NCBI RefSeq assembly: GCF_003586285.1
Contig: NZ_QUBR01000001.1
Location: 372,001-436,000, forward strand
DNA: 64,000 nt
Direction of reading: 5' to 3'
Source: Aeromicrobium endophyticum
Lineage (GTDB): Bacteria > Actinomycetota > Actinomycetes > Propionibacteriales > Nocardioidaceae
A program made the translations under genes and the position numbers. Within the stretch, counting starts at the first letter, position 1, and each line of letters begins with the position of its first letter. Under the pieces are notes generated by a model. The model did not search any database, had not been told where the DNA came from, and saw nothing but the letters and a program-made list of their open reading frames with translations. Below are positions 18,181 to 29,111 of this stretch, in pieces.

Positions 18181-19148
18181 GCGCGCTGCACCCCGTCGCG
18201 CACCTCGCGGGCCAGCTCGAGCAGGGCGCCCGTGGTGCCGCTCCCCCGGTTGGTCAGCGCCAGCGTGTGCTTGGTCGACAGCGAGACGTCGGTGCCGCCG
18301 TGTCCCTTGGCGAAGCCGGCGTGGTCGATGAGCCAGGCCGCGCTGGTCTTGACCGATCCGTCGGGCTGCTCGAAGCGCGGCGCGTCGGCCGGCAGGGCCG
18401 CGGCCTGCTCGGGCGACAGCAGCGGGTTGGTGAAGAACGAGCCGGCGCTCCAGGTGTCGGGATCGTCAGGATCGAGCACCATGCCCTTGCCCCGGCGCAG
18501 GCCCAGCACCGCGTCGCGCACGTCGGCGGCCGGCGCGCGGTCGCCCACCGCCACGCCGAGGGCACGGGCCAGCTCGCCGTAGGCGATCGGCGCGCCGAGG
18601 TCGCCGAGGGCCAGCTGGAACGTGACCGACAGGACGACGTGACGCTGCGGCTCGGCCTTGAAGCGGCTGTGCCGGTACGAGAAGCCGCAGTCGGCCGCGG
18701 CGAAGGTGCGGATGCGGCGGTCGTACCGGTCGTAGGTGCGCACGGACGCGATGGTCTGCGAGACGTCCTGGCCGTAGGCGCCGACGTTCTGGATCGGGGT
18801 GGCTCCGGTCGAGCCGGGGATGCCCGACAGCGCCTCGACGCCGACCCAGCCCTGGCCCACCGCATGGGCCACGAAGGCGTCCCAGGGCTCGCCCGCGGCG
18901 ACCGTCACCATCGCGCCGCTGCACGCATCGGCATCGACCGTGACGCCCCGGGTGAGCACGCGCACGACCGTCGCGTCGACGCCGTCGTCGGCCACGACCA
19001 GGTTGCTGCCGCCGCCCACCACCAGGACCGCGTCGCCGGCCTCGTCGGCGACGCGGACGGTGTCGACGAGGTGCTGCTCGGTCGTGGCGTCGATGACGGC
19101 TCGGGCCGGGCCGCCCAGGCGCAGGGTCGTCAGGTCGGCGAGGCGCAT
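18102..19148 (-). CDS. murB: UDP-N-acetylmuramate dehydrogenase
   Basis: This 348-residue FAD enzyme reduces UDP-GlcNAc-enolpyruvate to UDP-MurNAc in peptidoglycan synthesis. FAD-binding blocks are VVGGGSNLVVAD and SGIPGSTGATPIQNVGAYG; the catalytic Ser lies in SAGSFFTNP and the terminal Glu in VNEPVLVG. ATG 19148 is chosen from the family N-terminus (ADLTTLRLGGPA). The nine residues after VGCTL lie in the overlap with the convergent DUF4190 gene and are unusual for MurB. Confidence 0.95.
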   Translation of the reverse strand: MRLADLTTLRLGGPARAVIDATTEQHLVDTVRVADEAGDAVLVVGGGSNLVVADDGVDATVVRVLTRGVTVDADACSGAMVTVAAGEPWDAFVAHAVGQGWVGVEALSGIPGSTGATPIQNVGAYGQDVSQTIASVRTYDRYDRRIRTFAAADCGFSYRHSRFKAEPQRHVVLSVTFQLALGDLGAPIAYGELARALGVAVGDRAPAADVRDAVLGLRRGKGMVLDPDDPDTWSAGSFFTNPLLSPEQAAALPADAPRFEQPDGSVKTSAAWLIDHAGFAKGHGGTDVSLSTKHTLALTNRGSGTTGALLELAREVRDGVQRAYGITLVNEPVLVGCTLDSSAPSTES

Positions 19149-19174
19149 GGCCGCGACGCTAGCAGGGAACGACG

Positions 19175-19205
19175 AGACCCCCGTCTGCCGTGGGCAGCGG
19201 GGGTC
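19175..19205 (-). terminator. Intrinsic terminator between rpmG and murB
   Basis: GACCCCCG...CGGGGGTC with an inner CTGCC/GGCAG stem and a GTG loop. It lies 21 bases after the rpmG stop and just before the murB start. It should end the tRNA/rpmG transcript. Confidence 0.7.
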
Positions 19206-19225
19206 TTCGTGGGACACGTGAGAGG

Positions 19226-19396
19226 TCAGCGGGTCTCGCGGTGCAGCGTGTGGCGCTTCTCGCGGGGGCAGAACTTCATCAGATCCATGCGATCGGGATC
19301 GTTGCGGCGGTTCTTCTTGGTGATGTAGTTGCGTTCCTTGCACTCGGTGCAGGCCAAGGTGATCTTGGGACGAACGTCTGAGCTCTTGCTGGCCAC
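19226..19396 (-). CDS. rpmG: Ribosomal protein bL33
   Basis: This 56-residue protein begins at GTG 19396 ([15 protein letters not shown]). It has the L33 core [20 protein letters not shown] and ends in HRETR. The first zinc pair CTEC is present, but the second motif reads CPREKRH, so only one cysteine of the second CxxC remains. The protein is thus intermediate between zinc-binding C+ and zinc-free C- forms. It lies downstream of tRNA-Met and tRNA-Thr. Confidence 0.95.
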   Translation of the reverse strand: MASKSSDVRPKITLACTECKERNYITKKNRRNDPDRMDLMKFCPREKRHTLHRETR

Positions 19397-19466
19397 GGGG
19401 TGCCTCTTCTTGATCGATGTCGCTGACGTGTTGCCGGTCTGTCGCAGTGCCGGTGTGATCGTGCGG

Positions 19467-19540
19467 TAGCTGGGGCGGGACTCGAACCCGCGACCCCACG
19501 ATTATGAGTCGTGTGCTCTAACCGACTGAGCTACCCAGCC
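19467..19540 (-). tRNA. tRNA-Met (CAT anticodon, elongator type)
   Basis: 74 nt with acceptor GGCTGGG/CCCAGCT (one G-U at the end), D-arm GCTCAGTCGGTTAGAGC, anticodon loop CTCATAA, T-arm GCGGGTTCGAGTCCCGC and discriminator A. The closed 1-72 pair argues against an initiator. A lysidine-modified Ile tRNA cannot be fully excluded by eye, but the position before rpmG fits elongator Met. Confidence 0.95.
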
Positions 19541-19606
19541 ACGGACGCGAGTTGCCTCTTGCCCGACGGACTCGCCGCGCCGCTCGAAGCGACGCTGCGA
19601 CTCCAG

Positions 19607-19679
19607 AGCCCCTTTACGGAATCGAACCGTAGACCTTTTCCTTACCATGGAAACGCTCTGCCGACTGAGCTAAAGGGGC
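19607..19679 (-). tRNA. tRNA-Thr (GGT anticodon)
   Basis: 73 nt cloverleaf: acceptor GCCCCTT/AAGGGGC, D-arm GCTCAGTCGGCAGAGC, anticodon loop ATGGTAA, T-arm TACGGTTCGATTCCGTA, discriminator T. It is first in the tRNA-Thr, tRNA-Met, rpmG unit. Confidence 0.97.
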
Positions 19680-19796
19680 GTGCCGACGCTCAAACATACA
19701 GGGTGATCGGCCCGTACGTGAAATCGGGGGGTGCCGTCTCGCGGCGGCCTCGTGCAGCGCCTGCAACCCCGGCCGATTCCGGGCCCGCACCGGGCC

Positions 19797-20822
19797 TCAC
19801 GTGGCCGCCGCCGCGAGCCGCGAGGGCCACGCCGGGCCCTCGTAGATGAAGCCCGTGTAGCCCTGCACGAGGTCGGCTCCGGCCGCCAGCCGCGCCCTGA
19901 CGTCGTCCGGCGTCGTGACCCCGCCGACCGCGATGATCACGAGCGCCTCGCCGACCCGAGCCCTCAGGCGCACGAGCACCTCGGTGGCCCGCTCGGCCAG
20001 CACCGGCCCCGACAACCCGCCCGCCCCCGCGGCCTCGACGACCGCGCGGTCGGTCAGCAGCGACGACGGACGCGCGATGGTCGTGTTGGTCGCGCTGATG
20101 CCGTCGAGCCCCAGCTCGACCGCCAGGTCGGCCACCGCGTCGACGTCGGCATCGGCGAGGTCGGGCGCGATCTTGACCAGCAGCGGCACCCGGCGCCCGG
20201 GGTTGCGGTCGGCGACGTCCTTGACGGCTGACAACAGGGGCCGCAGCTCGTCGACGGCCTGCAGGTCGCGCAGGCCCGGGGTGTTGGGCGAGGAGACGTT
20301 GACCACGAGATAGCTCGCGTACGGGGCGAGCAGGCGCGCGCTCTCGACGTAGTCGGCGACGGCGTCGGCAGGCTCGACGACCTTGGTCTTGCCGATGTTG
20401 ACCCCGATGACGGCATCGCGGCCTGCCGCGGTGCGGCGCAGGCGGTGCAGACGGGAGGCCACCACGGCGGCGCCGTCGTTGTTGAAGCCCATGCGGTTGA
20501 CGACGGCGCGGTCGTCGATCAGGCGGAACAGGCGCGGCCTCGGGTTGCCCGGCTGCGGGCGGGCCGTGACCGTGCCGATCTCGACGTGACCGAAGCCCAG
20601 CGCCAGCAGGCCCGGCACGGCGCGGGCGTTCTTGTCGAAGCCCGCGGCCAGGCCGAAGGCGTGCGGGAACTCGATGCCCATGACGGTGCGCGGCGCGCGG
20701 GTCCGGGCGAACACGTGGCGGGCGACGGGGCGGCCCGCCCGGATCGCGAGGAAGCCGCGCTCGTGCGCCTTCTCGGGATCCATCGAGCGGAAGACGGCGT
20801 CGAAGAAGGCACGGTAGACCAC
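19797..20822 (-). CDS. pyrD: Dihydroorotate dehydrogenase (quinone), class 2
   Basis: This 341-residue FMN enzyme oxidises dihydroorotate with quinone in pyrimidine synthesis. Class 2 features: the N-terminal membrane-associating helix ([19 protein letters not shown]), [19 protein letters not shown], the catalytic Ser in [11 protein letters not shown], and [11 protein letters not shown]. The GTG at 20822 matches the usual family start. An in-frame ATG 24 bases upstream has its only Shine-Dalgarno touching the codon. It is divergent from the UvrA-like gene. Confidence 0.94.
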   Translation of the reverse strand: MVYRAFFDAVFRSMDPEKAHERGFLAIRAGRPVARHVFARTRAPRTVMGIEFPHAFGLAAGFDKNARAVPGLLALGFGHVEIGTVTARPQPGNPRPRLFRLIDDRAVVNRMGFNNDGAAVVASRLHRLRRTAAGRDAVIGVNIGKTKVVEPADAVADYVESARLLAPYASYLVVNVSSPNTPGLRDLQAVDELRPLLSAVKDVADRNPGRRVPLLVKIAPDLADADVDAVADLAVELGLDGISATNTTIARPSSLLTDRAVVEAAGAGGLSGPVLAERATEVLVRLRARVGEALVIIAVGGVTTPDDVRARLAAGADLVQGYTGFIYEGPAWPSRLAAAAT

Positions 20823-20957
20823 GTCCGCAGCGTATCCGCAGAGCATTCCCCCGGGTGTGTCGCGTCGCTCCGCTCACGGTCGGCCGCAGGCGGCCTGCCT
20901 GACGACCGAGGCGGCGAACGGGCCCGCGGGGCGAGGCCGTCGTGGCAGCATGTCGAC

Positions 20958-23333
<2,376 letters not shown>

Positions 23334-23340
23334 CCGGCCG

Positions 23341-23366
23341 GTTTCACGCCACCGCCGCAGGGGTAC
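23341..23366 (+). promoter_or_regulatory. SigF/SigB-type promoter, leaderless spacing
   Basis: GTTT (23341-23344), 16-base spacer, GGGTAC (23361-23366), then nine bases to the ATG at 23376. It matches the actinobacterial stress-sigma consensus GTTT-N15/17-GGGTAY. Confidence 0.65.
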
Positions 23367-23375
23367 GTTCGCGGC

Positions 23376-23558
23376 ATGACCGAACCTTCGCACGATCCCC
23401 AGACCACCGACGTCCAGACCGACGACACCCCGGCCGTGGCGCCCGACACCCAGAGCGATCCCTCGCTCGACGACGGCGACTCGACCGACTGGTCGTCCGA
23501 GGGCGGCGCCGCCACCGAGGGACCCGCGACCGACACCGACAACGACGACGTCTCCTAG
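23376..23558 (+). CDS. Small acidic disordered protein
   Basis: This 60-residue protein, very rich in Asp, Thr, Ser and Pro, has no hydrophobic core and one Trp in STDWSSEGG. It was not recognised. Support for a real gene comes from the SigF-type promoter nine bases upstream of the ATG, the lack of any other gene in this space, and a compositional likeness to the tiny proteins at 51863-52006 and 56938-57126. It is expected to be made under stress from a leaderless mRNA. Confidence 0.6.
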   Translation: MTEPSHDPQTTDVQTDDTPAVAPDTQSDPSLDDGDSTDWSSEGGAATEGPATDTDNDDVS

Positions 23559-24735
23559 TCGTCCGCGGCCCGGCGGAGGTTGCGTGTCGCCGGGCCCTCG
23601 ATGACCTCGCCCTCGGCCGAGAAGCGAGAGCCGTGCAGCGGGCAGTCCCACGACCGCTCGTTGTCGTTCCAGCGCAGGACGCCGCCGAGGTGCGTGCAGA
23701 TCGCGTGCGCGGCGCAGGTCCCCGTCTCGGTCGCCGACACGCCCGTCGGCAGCAGGCCCCGCCGTCCCACCGCACCGGCGCCCGGCGGCGGCGACGTGGG
23801 AGCCCGGCGGACGGCAGCGCCCACGGCGGACGTCGTCGCCGCGACGGCCACCTCGGCGCTGAGGAGGACGGCCCGGGCCGCACCGGAGGGCCGGATCGAC
23901 CGCCGCGACAGCGCCTGCTGCCACGACGGCTCGGCACCGAGGATGCGTCCGGCGATGCTTCGGGCCGCCATGGCCCCCGAGGCCATCCCCCACTTGTCGA
24001 AACCCGTGGCGACCTGGATGCGCCCTCCGCCTCGCGGCAACGGGCCGATGAGCGGCATCGAGTCGTACGACCGGTAGTCCTGCGCCGACCAGGCGTGGGT
24101 CTCGGTCGCGCCCGGGAAGTGCTCGGCGGTCCAGGCGCGCAGGTCGTCGACGAGGGCGCGCTCCGACGACGTCCGACCGACGTCGTGGCCGTTGCCGCCC
24201 ACGACGAGTCGTGACCCGCCGCCGGTCAGCGGTACGTCGCGGACCGACCGGCTGGGGCTGCCTGCCGACAGGTACATGCCTCGCGGCACCAGCGCGGGTG
24301 GCACGTCGAACGCCAGGGCGTAGGAGCGCATGGGCTCGATCGTGGCGAAGGAGAGGCCTCGGTCGATGATCGGGGCGCCCGTCGCCAGCACCAGCTGATC
24401 GGCCGAGCACCTCGTGCCGTCCTCGAGAGTGACGGTGGGTCGACCGCGCGCACGACCTCGAGGCTCTGGTGCGAGAGCATGCGCGAGAGCTTGGTGCCCT
24501 GCAGCAGCGAGACCTTGGCGGTCGTGTTGCCGCTCGCCAGCGATCCGACGTCCCCGGCCTCGAGCACCGCGACCCGGCGGCCGGCCCGGGCGAGCAGCAG
24601 GGCCGTGGTCAGGCCCGTGATGCCCGCGCCGACGACCAGGTCGTCGAGCCGCGCGCTCGGATCCAGCACGTCGTCGGCGATGGGTCCGGGCCGGTCGCGC
24701 CACAGCGACGTGGTCGAGCTAGAGCTTGGCTTCAT
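23555..24735 (-). pseudogene. FAD-dependent oxidoreductase with Rieske domain, internally deleted and frameshifted
   Basis: The N-terminal part (24735 to about 24445) shows a Rossmann FAD motif LVVGAGITGLTTALLLARAG and SGNTTAKVSLLQGTKLS. The C-terminal part, in another frame (about 24440 to 23555), starts at TVTLEDGTR. It continues through VLATGAPIIDRG, HFPGATETHAWSAQDY and ATGFDKWGM to a Rieske 2Fe-2S domain (CTHLGG, CPLHGS). Intact family members are about 500 residues; here about 100 central residues are missing at the frame change near 24439-24447. The product cannot be made whole. It is a decayed gene unless the deletion is an assembly error. Confidence 0.85.
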
Positions 24736-24964
24736 CGATGTCGTCACCGGCCTTGGCACGGACGATCGTCTGCACGCCGGCGCTCAGCGCACCGATGGCC
24801 CCGACCATGAAGAACGGGTAGACCCAGGCGTCGGCGAGCACCTCGGTCTGGACCAGCACGATGCCGACGACGGCGATCACCACCGCCGCCACCGAGACCA
24901 CCAGGCCGATCGACCACCGCCGGTTGAGCACGTGGCGCTGCTGTCTACGGGTTCGGGGAGCCAT
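24719..24964 (-). CDS. Small two-helix membrane protein
   Basis: This 81-residue protein has a basic N-terminus (APRTRRQQRH) and two predicted membrane helices (SIGLVVSVAAVVIAVVGIVL and WVYPFFMVGAIGALSAGV). The function was not recognised. ATG 24964 is chosen because a GGGTAG box ends exactly nine bases before it, the same spacing as at five other genes here. A GTG three codons upstream lies inside that interval. Its 3' end overlaps the start of the broken oxidoreductase. Confidence 0.7.
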   Translation of the reverse strand: MAPRTRRQQRHVLNRRWSIGLVVSVAAVVIAVVGIVLVQTEVLADAWVYPFFMVGAIGALSAGVQTIVRAKAGDDIDEAKL

Positions 24965-24973
24965 GGCGTCCAC

Positions 24974-24997
24974 CTACCCAGGCGCCGCTCGGTCAAC
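24974..24997 (-). promoter_or_regulatory. SigF/SigB-type promoter, leaderless spacing
   Basis: On the minus strand GTTG (24994-24997), 14-base spacer, GGGTAG (24974-24979), nine bases, then ATG at 24964. The -35 differs from GTTT at one base and the spacer is one base short, so this is the weakest of the nine-base-spaced set. Confidence 0.5.
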
Positions 24998-25048
24998 CAC
25001 CTCGACCCCCGTGTTGCCGGCCCCGCGGTCGCGCACCAGCATGGAGCC

Positions 25049-26134
25049 GTGGACGTGCGCCAGATCGGGGTCGAGGAAGAGCTGTTCCTGGTCGACCCCG
25101 CATCGCGCCGTCTCGTGGCCGCCTCCGACCGTGCCGCCGATCCCGACTCCCCGGGCGAGGTGGAGCAGGAGCTGTTCCTGCAGCAGGTCGAGATCCAGAC
25201 CGGGCCGCACCGCGACCTCGCCGCCCTCGACGCCGACCTGCGCGCCGCCCGACAGCAGGCAGCGCTCGCGGCCGATGCGACCGGTACCCGCCTGGCCGCC
25301 ACGGCAGCGCCGGTCATGTCCGACGCCGGCGGCGAGACGACCCCCAAGCAGCGGTACGACACCATGACGACCCGCTTCGGGCAGGTCGGGCGGACAGCGC
25401 TGGTGTGCGGCATGCACGTGCACGTCGACGTGCGGGACGACGACGAGGCCGTCGCGGTCGTCGACGGGCTGCGGCCGTGGCTGCCGCTCGTGCTGGCGCT
25501 CTCGGCGAACTCACCGTTCAACCTCGGCGCCGACACGGGCTACGCGAGCTGGCGGGCCCAGGTGTGGGACGCCTGGCCCTCGGCAGGCCCGGTCGAGCCC
25601 TTCGGGTCGCCGGATGCCTACCGCCGGGCCGTCGAGGCACTCATCGCGTCCGGCGCGGCCCTCGACGAGGGGATGATCTACCTCGACGCACGGCTGGCGC
25701 GCCGCTTCCCGACCGTCGAGGTACGGGTCGCCGACGTGTGCACCGACCGCGAGGACGCCGTCGTCGTCGCGGCCGTGGTGCGCGCGCTGGTCGACCTGTG
25801 CGCCCGCCAGCGGGGCGGCGAGCCCGATGCCGAGCCGTGGCGTGTCGAGCTGCTGCGCGCGGCCCGGTGGCGGGCCAGCCGCGACGGGCTCGCCGGCTCG
25901 CTGATCGACCCCGTCAGCAGGCGCACCGTCGCGGCGGCCGAGGCGATCGGGACCCTGCTGGACGCGATCGAGCCCGCTCTCGAGGCCAACGGCGACACCG
26001 CCGTGGTGCGCGACGGCGTGGCCCGCCTGCTGCGCCAAGGCGACGGCGCCCAGCGTCAGCGCGCCGCCGCCGGAGCGGACACCGACCTGTCGGCCGTCGT
26101 CGACGACGTCGTGCGCCGCACCCGGCCGTCCTAG
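25049..26134 (+). CDS. Carboxylate-amine ligase, YbdK/GCS2 family
   Basis: This 361-residue ATP-dependent glutamate-cysteine ligase-like enzyme has the family start IGVEEELFLVDPASRRLV, the QVEIQTGPH block (metal/glutamate site), MHVHVDVRDDDEAV, and ALSANSPFNLGADTGYASWRA near the active site. Many actinobacterial members ligate amines other than cysteine, so the substrate is open. The start is GTG 25049 or GTG 25055; GGAG at 25043 fits either. Confidence 0.85.
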   Translation: MDVRQIGVEEELFLVDPASRRLVAASDRAADPDSPGEVEQELFLQQVEIQTGPHRDLAALDADLRAARQQAALAADATGTRLAATAAPVMSDAGGETTPKQRYDTMTTRFGQVGRTALVCGMHVHVDVRDDDEAVAVVDGLRPWLPLVLALSANSPFNLGADTGYASWRAQVWDAWPSAGPVEPFGSPDAYRRAVEALIASGAALDEGMIYLDARLARRFPTVEVRVADVCTDREDAVVVAAVVRALVDLCARQRGGEPDAEPWRVELLRAARWRASRDGLAGSLIDPVSRRTVAAAEAIGTLLDAIEPALEANGDTAVVRDGVARLLRQGDGAQRQRAAAGADTDLSAVVDDVVRRTRPS

Positions 26135-26157
26135 CAGACCTGCGAGCGGCGACCGAC

Positions 26158-26838
26158 CTACTCGGGTCGGGCGTTGGCGGTGCGCTGCACCACGATCGCC
26201 TCGGCGACCGTGAACAGCCGGCGGTTCTCGTGCTGCGAGATGCGTCGAAGGAAGTCGAACGCCGCGTCGGCGTCGATGTCGAACTTCTGCATCAAGATGC
26301 CCTGGGCCTGCGCGATGGTCGTGCGCGAGTCGAGGGCCGTCTCGAGCCCGGCCGCGCGCTCGGCGGCCGCGAAGGCCGTGGTGGCGTGCGCCGCGAGCAT
26401 CTCGGCGAGCTCGACATCGGCCGACGTGAAGGCGTCCTTGCGGTCGGCGTAGACGTTGAGCGAGCCGTACCCGCGGTCGCGGGTGGCCAGCCGGACCCCG
26501 ACGGCGCTGAGGATGCCGAGCTCGGCCGCGGCCGGACCCCACTTCGGCCAGCGGGAGTCGTGGGCCACGTCGTTGGTCACGTAGGTGGCGCGACCCTCGA
26601 TGGCGTCGAGGCACGGCCCCTCGTCGAAGCGCGCCTGCAGCTGGTGCGCCTGGTCGACGCGAGGTGTCGTGGCCGCAGGGGTTTCGATCTGCGAGCGCGT
26701 GACCGTGCGCATGACGCCGGCGTCGTCGGCGTCGAGGACGAGTCGCGCGTAGTGGCTGACCCGCTCGAGGATCGTGTCCGGATTGCGGTCCTGCTCGAGC
26801 TCGAGCGCCATGTCGGCCAACATCCGAGCACCGTCCAT
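26158..26838 (-). CDS. GAF and ANTAR domain transcription antiterminator-type regulator
   Basis: This 226-residue protein has an N-terminal GAF-like sensory domain (about 20-165; FDEGPCLDAIEG, WPKWGPAAAELGILSAVGVRL) and a C-terminal ANTAR RNA-binding helical bundle. The ANTAR part starts at ALDSRTTIAQAQGILMQKF and has the typical AFDFLRRISQHENRRLFTVAE. ANTAR proteins bind paired hexaloop hairpins in nascent RNA. No target was identified in the window. It is convergent with the GCS2 ligase. Confidence 0.9.
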   Translation of the reverse strand: MDGARMLADMALELEQDRNPDTILERVSHYARLVLDADDAGVMRTVTRSQIETPAATTPRVDQAHQLQARFDEGPCLDAIEGRATYVTNDVAHDSRWPKWGPAAAELGILSAVGVRLATRDRGYGSLNVYADRKDAFTSADVELAEMLAAHATTAFAAAERAAGLETALDSRTTIAQAQGILMQKFDIDADAAFDFLRRISQHENRRLFTVAEAIVVQRTANARPE

Positions 26839-27195
26839 GTCATTCCCCGCTTCCTGGCCGGCTGGCCGACCACTGCCGACTCTCAGGTGCCGATCCTATG
26901 CGTTCCTGACGGCTCTGCTCACGCGGGCAGAGGCCGCGCCCTAGTCCGCGCGACCCCTGCCCGCTTGGTGCCAGGCCGCCGCTGTGTGCTCAACACCGAC
27001 CCGCTTGTCCCCGTACCCACTCGCCCACCCCTGAGACACCGCGTCGGAAGCGGTCGCGCGGTTAACCGTCCCGTTTCCGGGTACACCTGCGGTGCCCAGT
27101 CGAGCACACGGCCGGAGCCGCCCGACCTCGAGGAGAATCCTCATGCGAGACCTCACCTGCTCCAGCGCCGCCGCGACCCGATCCCGAGGCGCGAC
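26839..27195. other. Divergent intergenic region between ANTAR gene and haem-oxygenase-fold gene
   Basis: These 357 bases contain no long gene. They hold a SigF-like promoter (27061-27084) and a short upstream reading frame with a strong ribosome site (27143-27202). No promoter for the ANTAR gene was recognised. Confidence 0.6.
27061..27084 (+). promoter_or_regulatory. SigF/SigB-type promoter candidate
   Basis: GTTA (27061-27064), 14-base spacer, GGGTAC (27079-27084). It would produce a leader of about 50 nt before the small frame at 27143 and about 105 nt before the main gene at 27196. Confidence 0.45.
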
Positions 27196-27202
27196 GTGCT
27201 GA
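27143..27202 (+). CDS. Short upstream reading frame (leader peptide candidate)
   Basis: ATG 27143 follows a strong AGGAG (27131-27135). It encodes 19 residues (MRDLTCSSAAATRSRGATC) and stops at TGA 27200-27202, overlapping the GTG start of the next gene by seven bases in another frame. It could couple translation to the downstream gene. Alternatively it marks an ancestral start broken by a frameshift. Confidence 0.35.
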   Translation: MRDLTCSSAAATRSRGATC

Positions 27203-28143
27203 CCCCCAAGGGGCGCGGCACGCTCAGCGAGACGGCCTTCCAGGCGATGCGGTCGTCGTCCCCGGTCTGGCGCGACGTGCTGCGCACGCTGCCGGACGAC
27301 GACGACGACCTGCACATCACCCTGTGGGCGTTGCACGAGCTGCACTACCGGGGATTCGAGGACGTCGACGACGCGCTCGAGTGGCAGCCCGAGCTGATCG
27401 AGCTGCGTCGCTCGCTGGAGCACAGCTTCGAGCAGACTCTGCGCGACCGTGCCCCCGAGACCTGGCCCGACGACCCCGACTTCGCCGAGACCTTCTTCAC
27501 GTTCGTCGCCGATCACGACGGTCCGTCGCTCGCCGGTCACGTCCAGCGCGACGCCGACCACGAGCAGGTGCTCGAGCTGCTGCGCATGCGCTCGATCTAC
27601 CACCTCAAGGAGTCGGACCCGACGGCCTGGGTCGTCCCTCGGCTGCCGGTGCGGGCCAAGGCGGCCCTCATGGAGCTGCAGTTCGACGAGTACGGGTGCG
27701 GCGACCCCAACCGGCTCCATGCCGCCCTGTTCGCTCGCGGGATGGACGAGTGCGGGCTGCGTCCCGAGTACGGCGCCTACATCGACGACGTGCCGCTCGA
27801 GGTGCTCGAGGAGAACAACGCGATGTCGCTGTTCGGGCTGAACCGTCGCCTGCGGGGCGCCTCGCTCGGCCACCTCGCTGCCTTCGAGGTCACCAGCAGC
27901 ATCCCTTCGCGCCGCATCGCGCAGGGGCTGACGCGGCTCGGTCTCCCCGCCGCCATGGTCGAGTACTACACCGAGCACGTCGAGGCCGACGCGGTCCACG
28001 AGCAGCTGGCCGTACGGACGATCTGCGGGTCGTTGCTGGACGACGAGCCCCAGCTGCGCGACGACATGTTCTTCGGCGCCTTCACGTGCCTCGACCTCGA
28101 GGACCGGTTCGCGCGGCGCATGCTCGAGGCGTGGGCGGCATGA
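27196..28143 (+). CDS. Iron-containing redox (haem-oxygenase-fold) family protein
   Basis: This 315-residue protein is of the all-helical haem-oxygenase-like diiron family. Features: LHITLWALHELHYRGFEDVDDALEWQ (two parts), DHDGPSLAGHVQRDADHEQ with candidate metal His/Glu, and MELQFDEYGCGDPNRLHAALF. The family includes metal-dependent oxygenases or oxidases of unknown substrate. The GTG at 27196 is the first usable start in frame; its own ribosome site is weak. Its stop overlaps the CDGSH gene (ATGA), so the two are coupled. Confidence 0.82.
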   Translation: MLTPKGRGTLSETAFQAMRSSSPVWRDVLRTLPDDDDDLHITLWALHELHYRGFEDVDDALEWQPELIELRRSLEHSFEQTLRDRAPETWPDDPDFAETFFTFVADHDGPSLAGHVQRDADHEQVLELLRMRSIYHLKESDPTAWVVPRLPVRAKAALMELQFDEYGCGDPNRLHAALFARGMDECGLRPEYGAYIDDVPLEVLEENNAMSLFGLNRRLRGASLGHLAAFEVTSSIPSRRIAQGLTRLGLPAAMVEYYTEHVEADAVHEQLAVRTICGSLLDDEPQLRDDMFFGAFTCLDLEDRFARRMLEAWAA

Positions 28144-28346
28144 GCGGCCACGACGACCACCCCGACGTCATCCTGTGCGCCGGCGGGCCGATGCTGCTGC
28201 GCGGCGACCACGTCATCGAGGACGCCGACGGGACGCAGCACCGCACGGTGCGTCCGATCAGCGCGGTCTGCCGCTGCGGCAAGTCGGCCTCGCAGCCGTG
28301 GTGCGACGGCACCCACAAGCTCATCCCGAAGCAGCGGCGTCCCTGA
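28140..28346 (+). CDS. CDGSH iron-sulfur domain protein
   Basis: This 68-residue protein contains the CDGSH-type cluster ligands CRCGKSASQPWCDGTHK (three Cys and one His holding a 2Fe-2S cluster). It starts within the stop of the haem-oxygenase-fold gene, a pairing that suggests electron delivery to that enzyme. The end overlaps the convergent methyltransferase by 26 bases. Confidence 0.9.
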   Translation: MSGHDDHPDVILCAGGPMLLRGDHVIEDADGTQHRTVRPISAVCRCGKSASQPWCDGTHKLIPKQRRP

Positions 28347-28956
28347 CGAGCTCGACCAGCACGCCCCGCTCGAAGATCCGCGTCTCGCCCCGGCTGAGGC
28401 CGGCGCCTGTGGCGCGCAGGTGGTGCTCGAGGGCATCGGCCTGATCGACCGTCCCGACCTGGACGATCGCGGTTCCGCCCGGGACGAGGTGCTGCGCCAC
28501 GACGTCGCAGCACCTGCGCGCGAGGTCGAGCCCGTCGTCGCCGCCGTCGATCGCGATGGCTGGATCGTCGGGGAACTCGTCGATCCCGGCGCTGGGCACC
28601 CACGGCGGATCGGCCACGACCACGGCGAACTGCTCGTCGGTGCGCAGCACCTCGTCGATGCGACCCTCCCGGACCGTGACGCGCGACGACATCCCGGCCG
28701 CCTCGACGTTCCGGCGCGCGAGCTCGACCGCCGCAGGGTTGAGGTCGACCATCACCAGCTCGCGCGCGGTGCCGGCGACGGCCGCGAGCCCGATGTGGCC
28801 GGCCCCGGCGAACAGCTCGAGCACGGGGCCCGGTGGTGCCACGGCCAGCACGTCGCCCGCCCAGCGCGACTGCGCCAGCGTCCACTCGCGGGGACGGAGC
28901 ACCCGATCGTCGAAGGCGATGTCGAAACCGCCGAAGTCGATGGTCGTTGCGCCCAT
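28321..28956 (-). CDS. Class I SAM-dependent methyltransferase (HemK/RsmC-like)
   Basis: This 211-residue protein has SAM motif I VLELFAGAGHIGLAA, an acidic motif II (MVDLNPAAVELARRN) and motif IV ADPPWVPSAGI. Motif IV resembles the NPPY/DPPY of N-methylating enzymes, so the target may be an amino group on RNA or protein. ATG 28956 is selected; a longer in-frame extension is shadow sequence. It is convergent with the CDGSH gene. Confidence 0.82.
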   Translation of the reverse strand: MGATTIDFGGFDIAFDDRVLRPREWTLAQSRWAGDVLAVAPPGPVLELFAGAGHIGLAAVAGTARELVMVDLNPAAVELARRNVEAAGMSSRVTVREGRIDEVLRTDEQFAVVVADPPWVPSAGIDEFPDDPAIAIDGGDDGLDLARRCCDVVAQHLVPGGTAIVQVGTVDQADALEHHLRATGAGLSRGETRIFERGVLVELVRDAAASG

Positions 28957-29111
28957 GCTGAGTCTCCTGATCTGGCGTCCCCACGACCTGGCGCGCCGGC
29001 GGCCCGCTGCTGCCCGCGGGCGCAGTGTCTGTCTACCCCGCCGCGGGAGGCCCAACCCTCGCCCTTCGCTCCGCGGAGGCGATCGGGACCCTCGAGCCGG
29101 CCACGACGACG

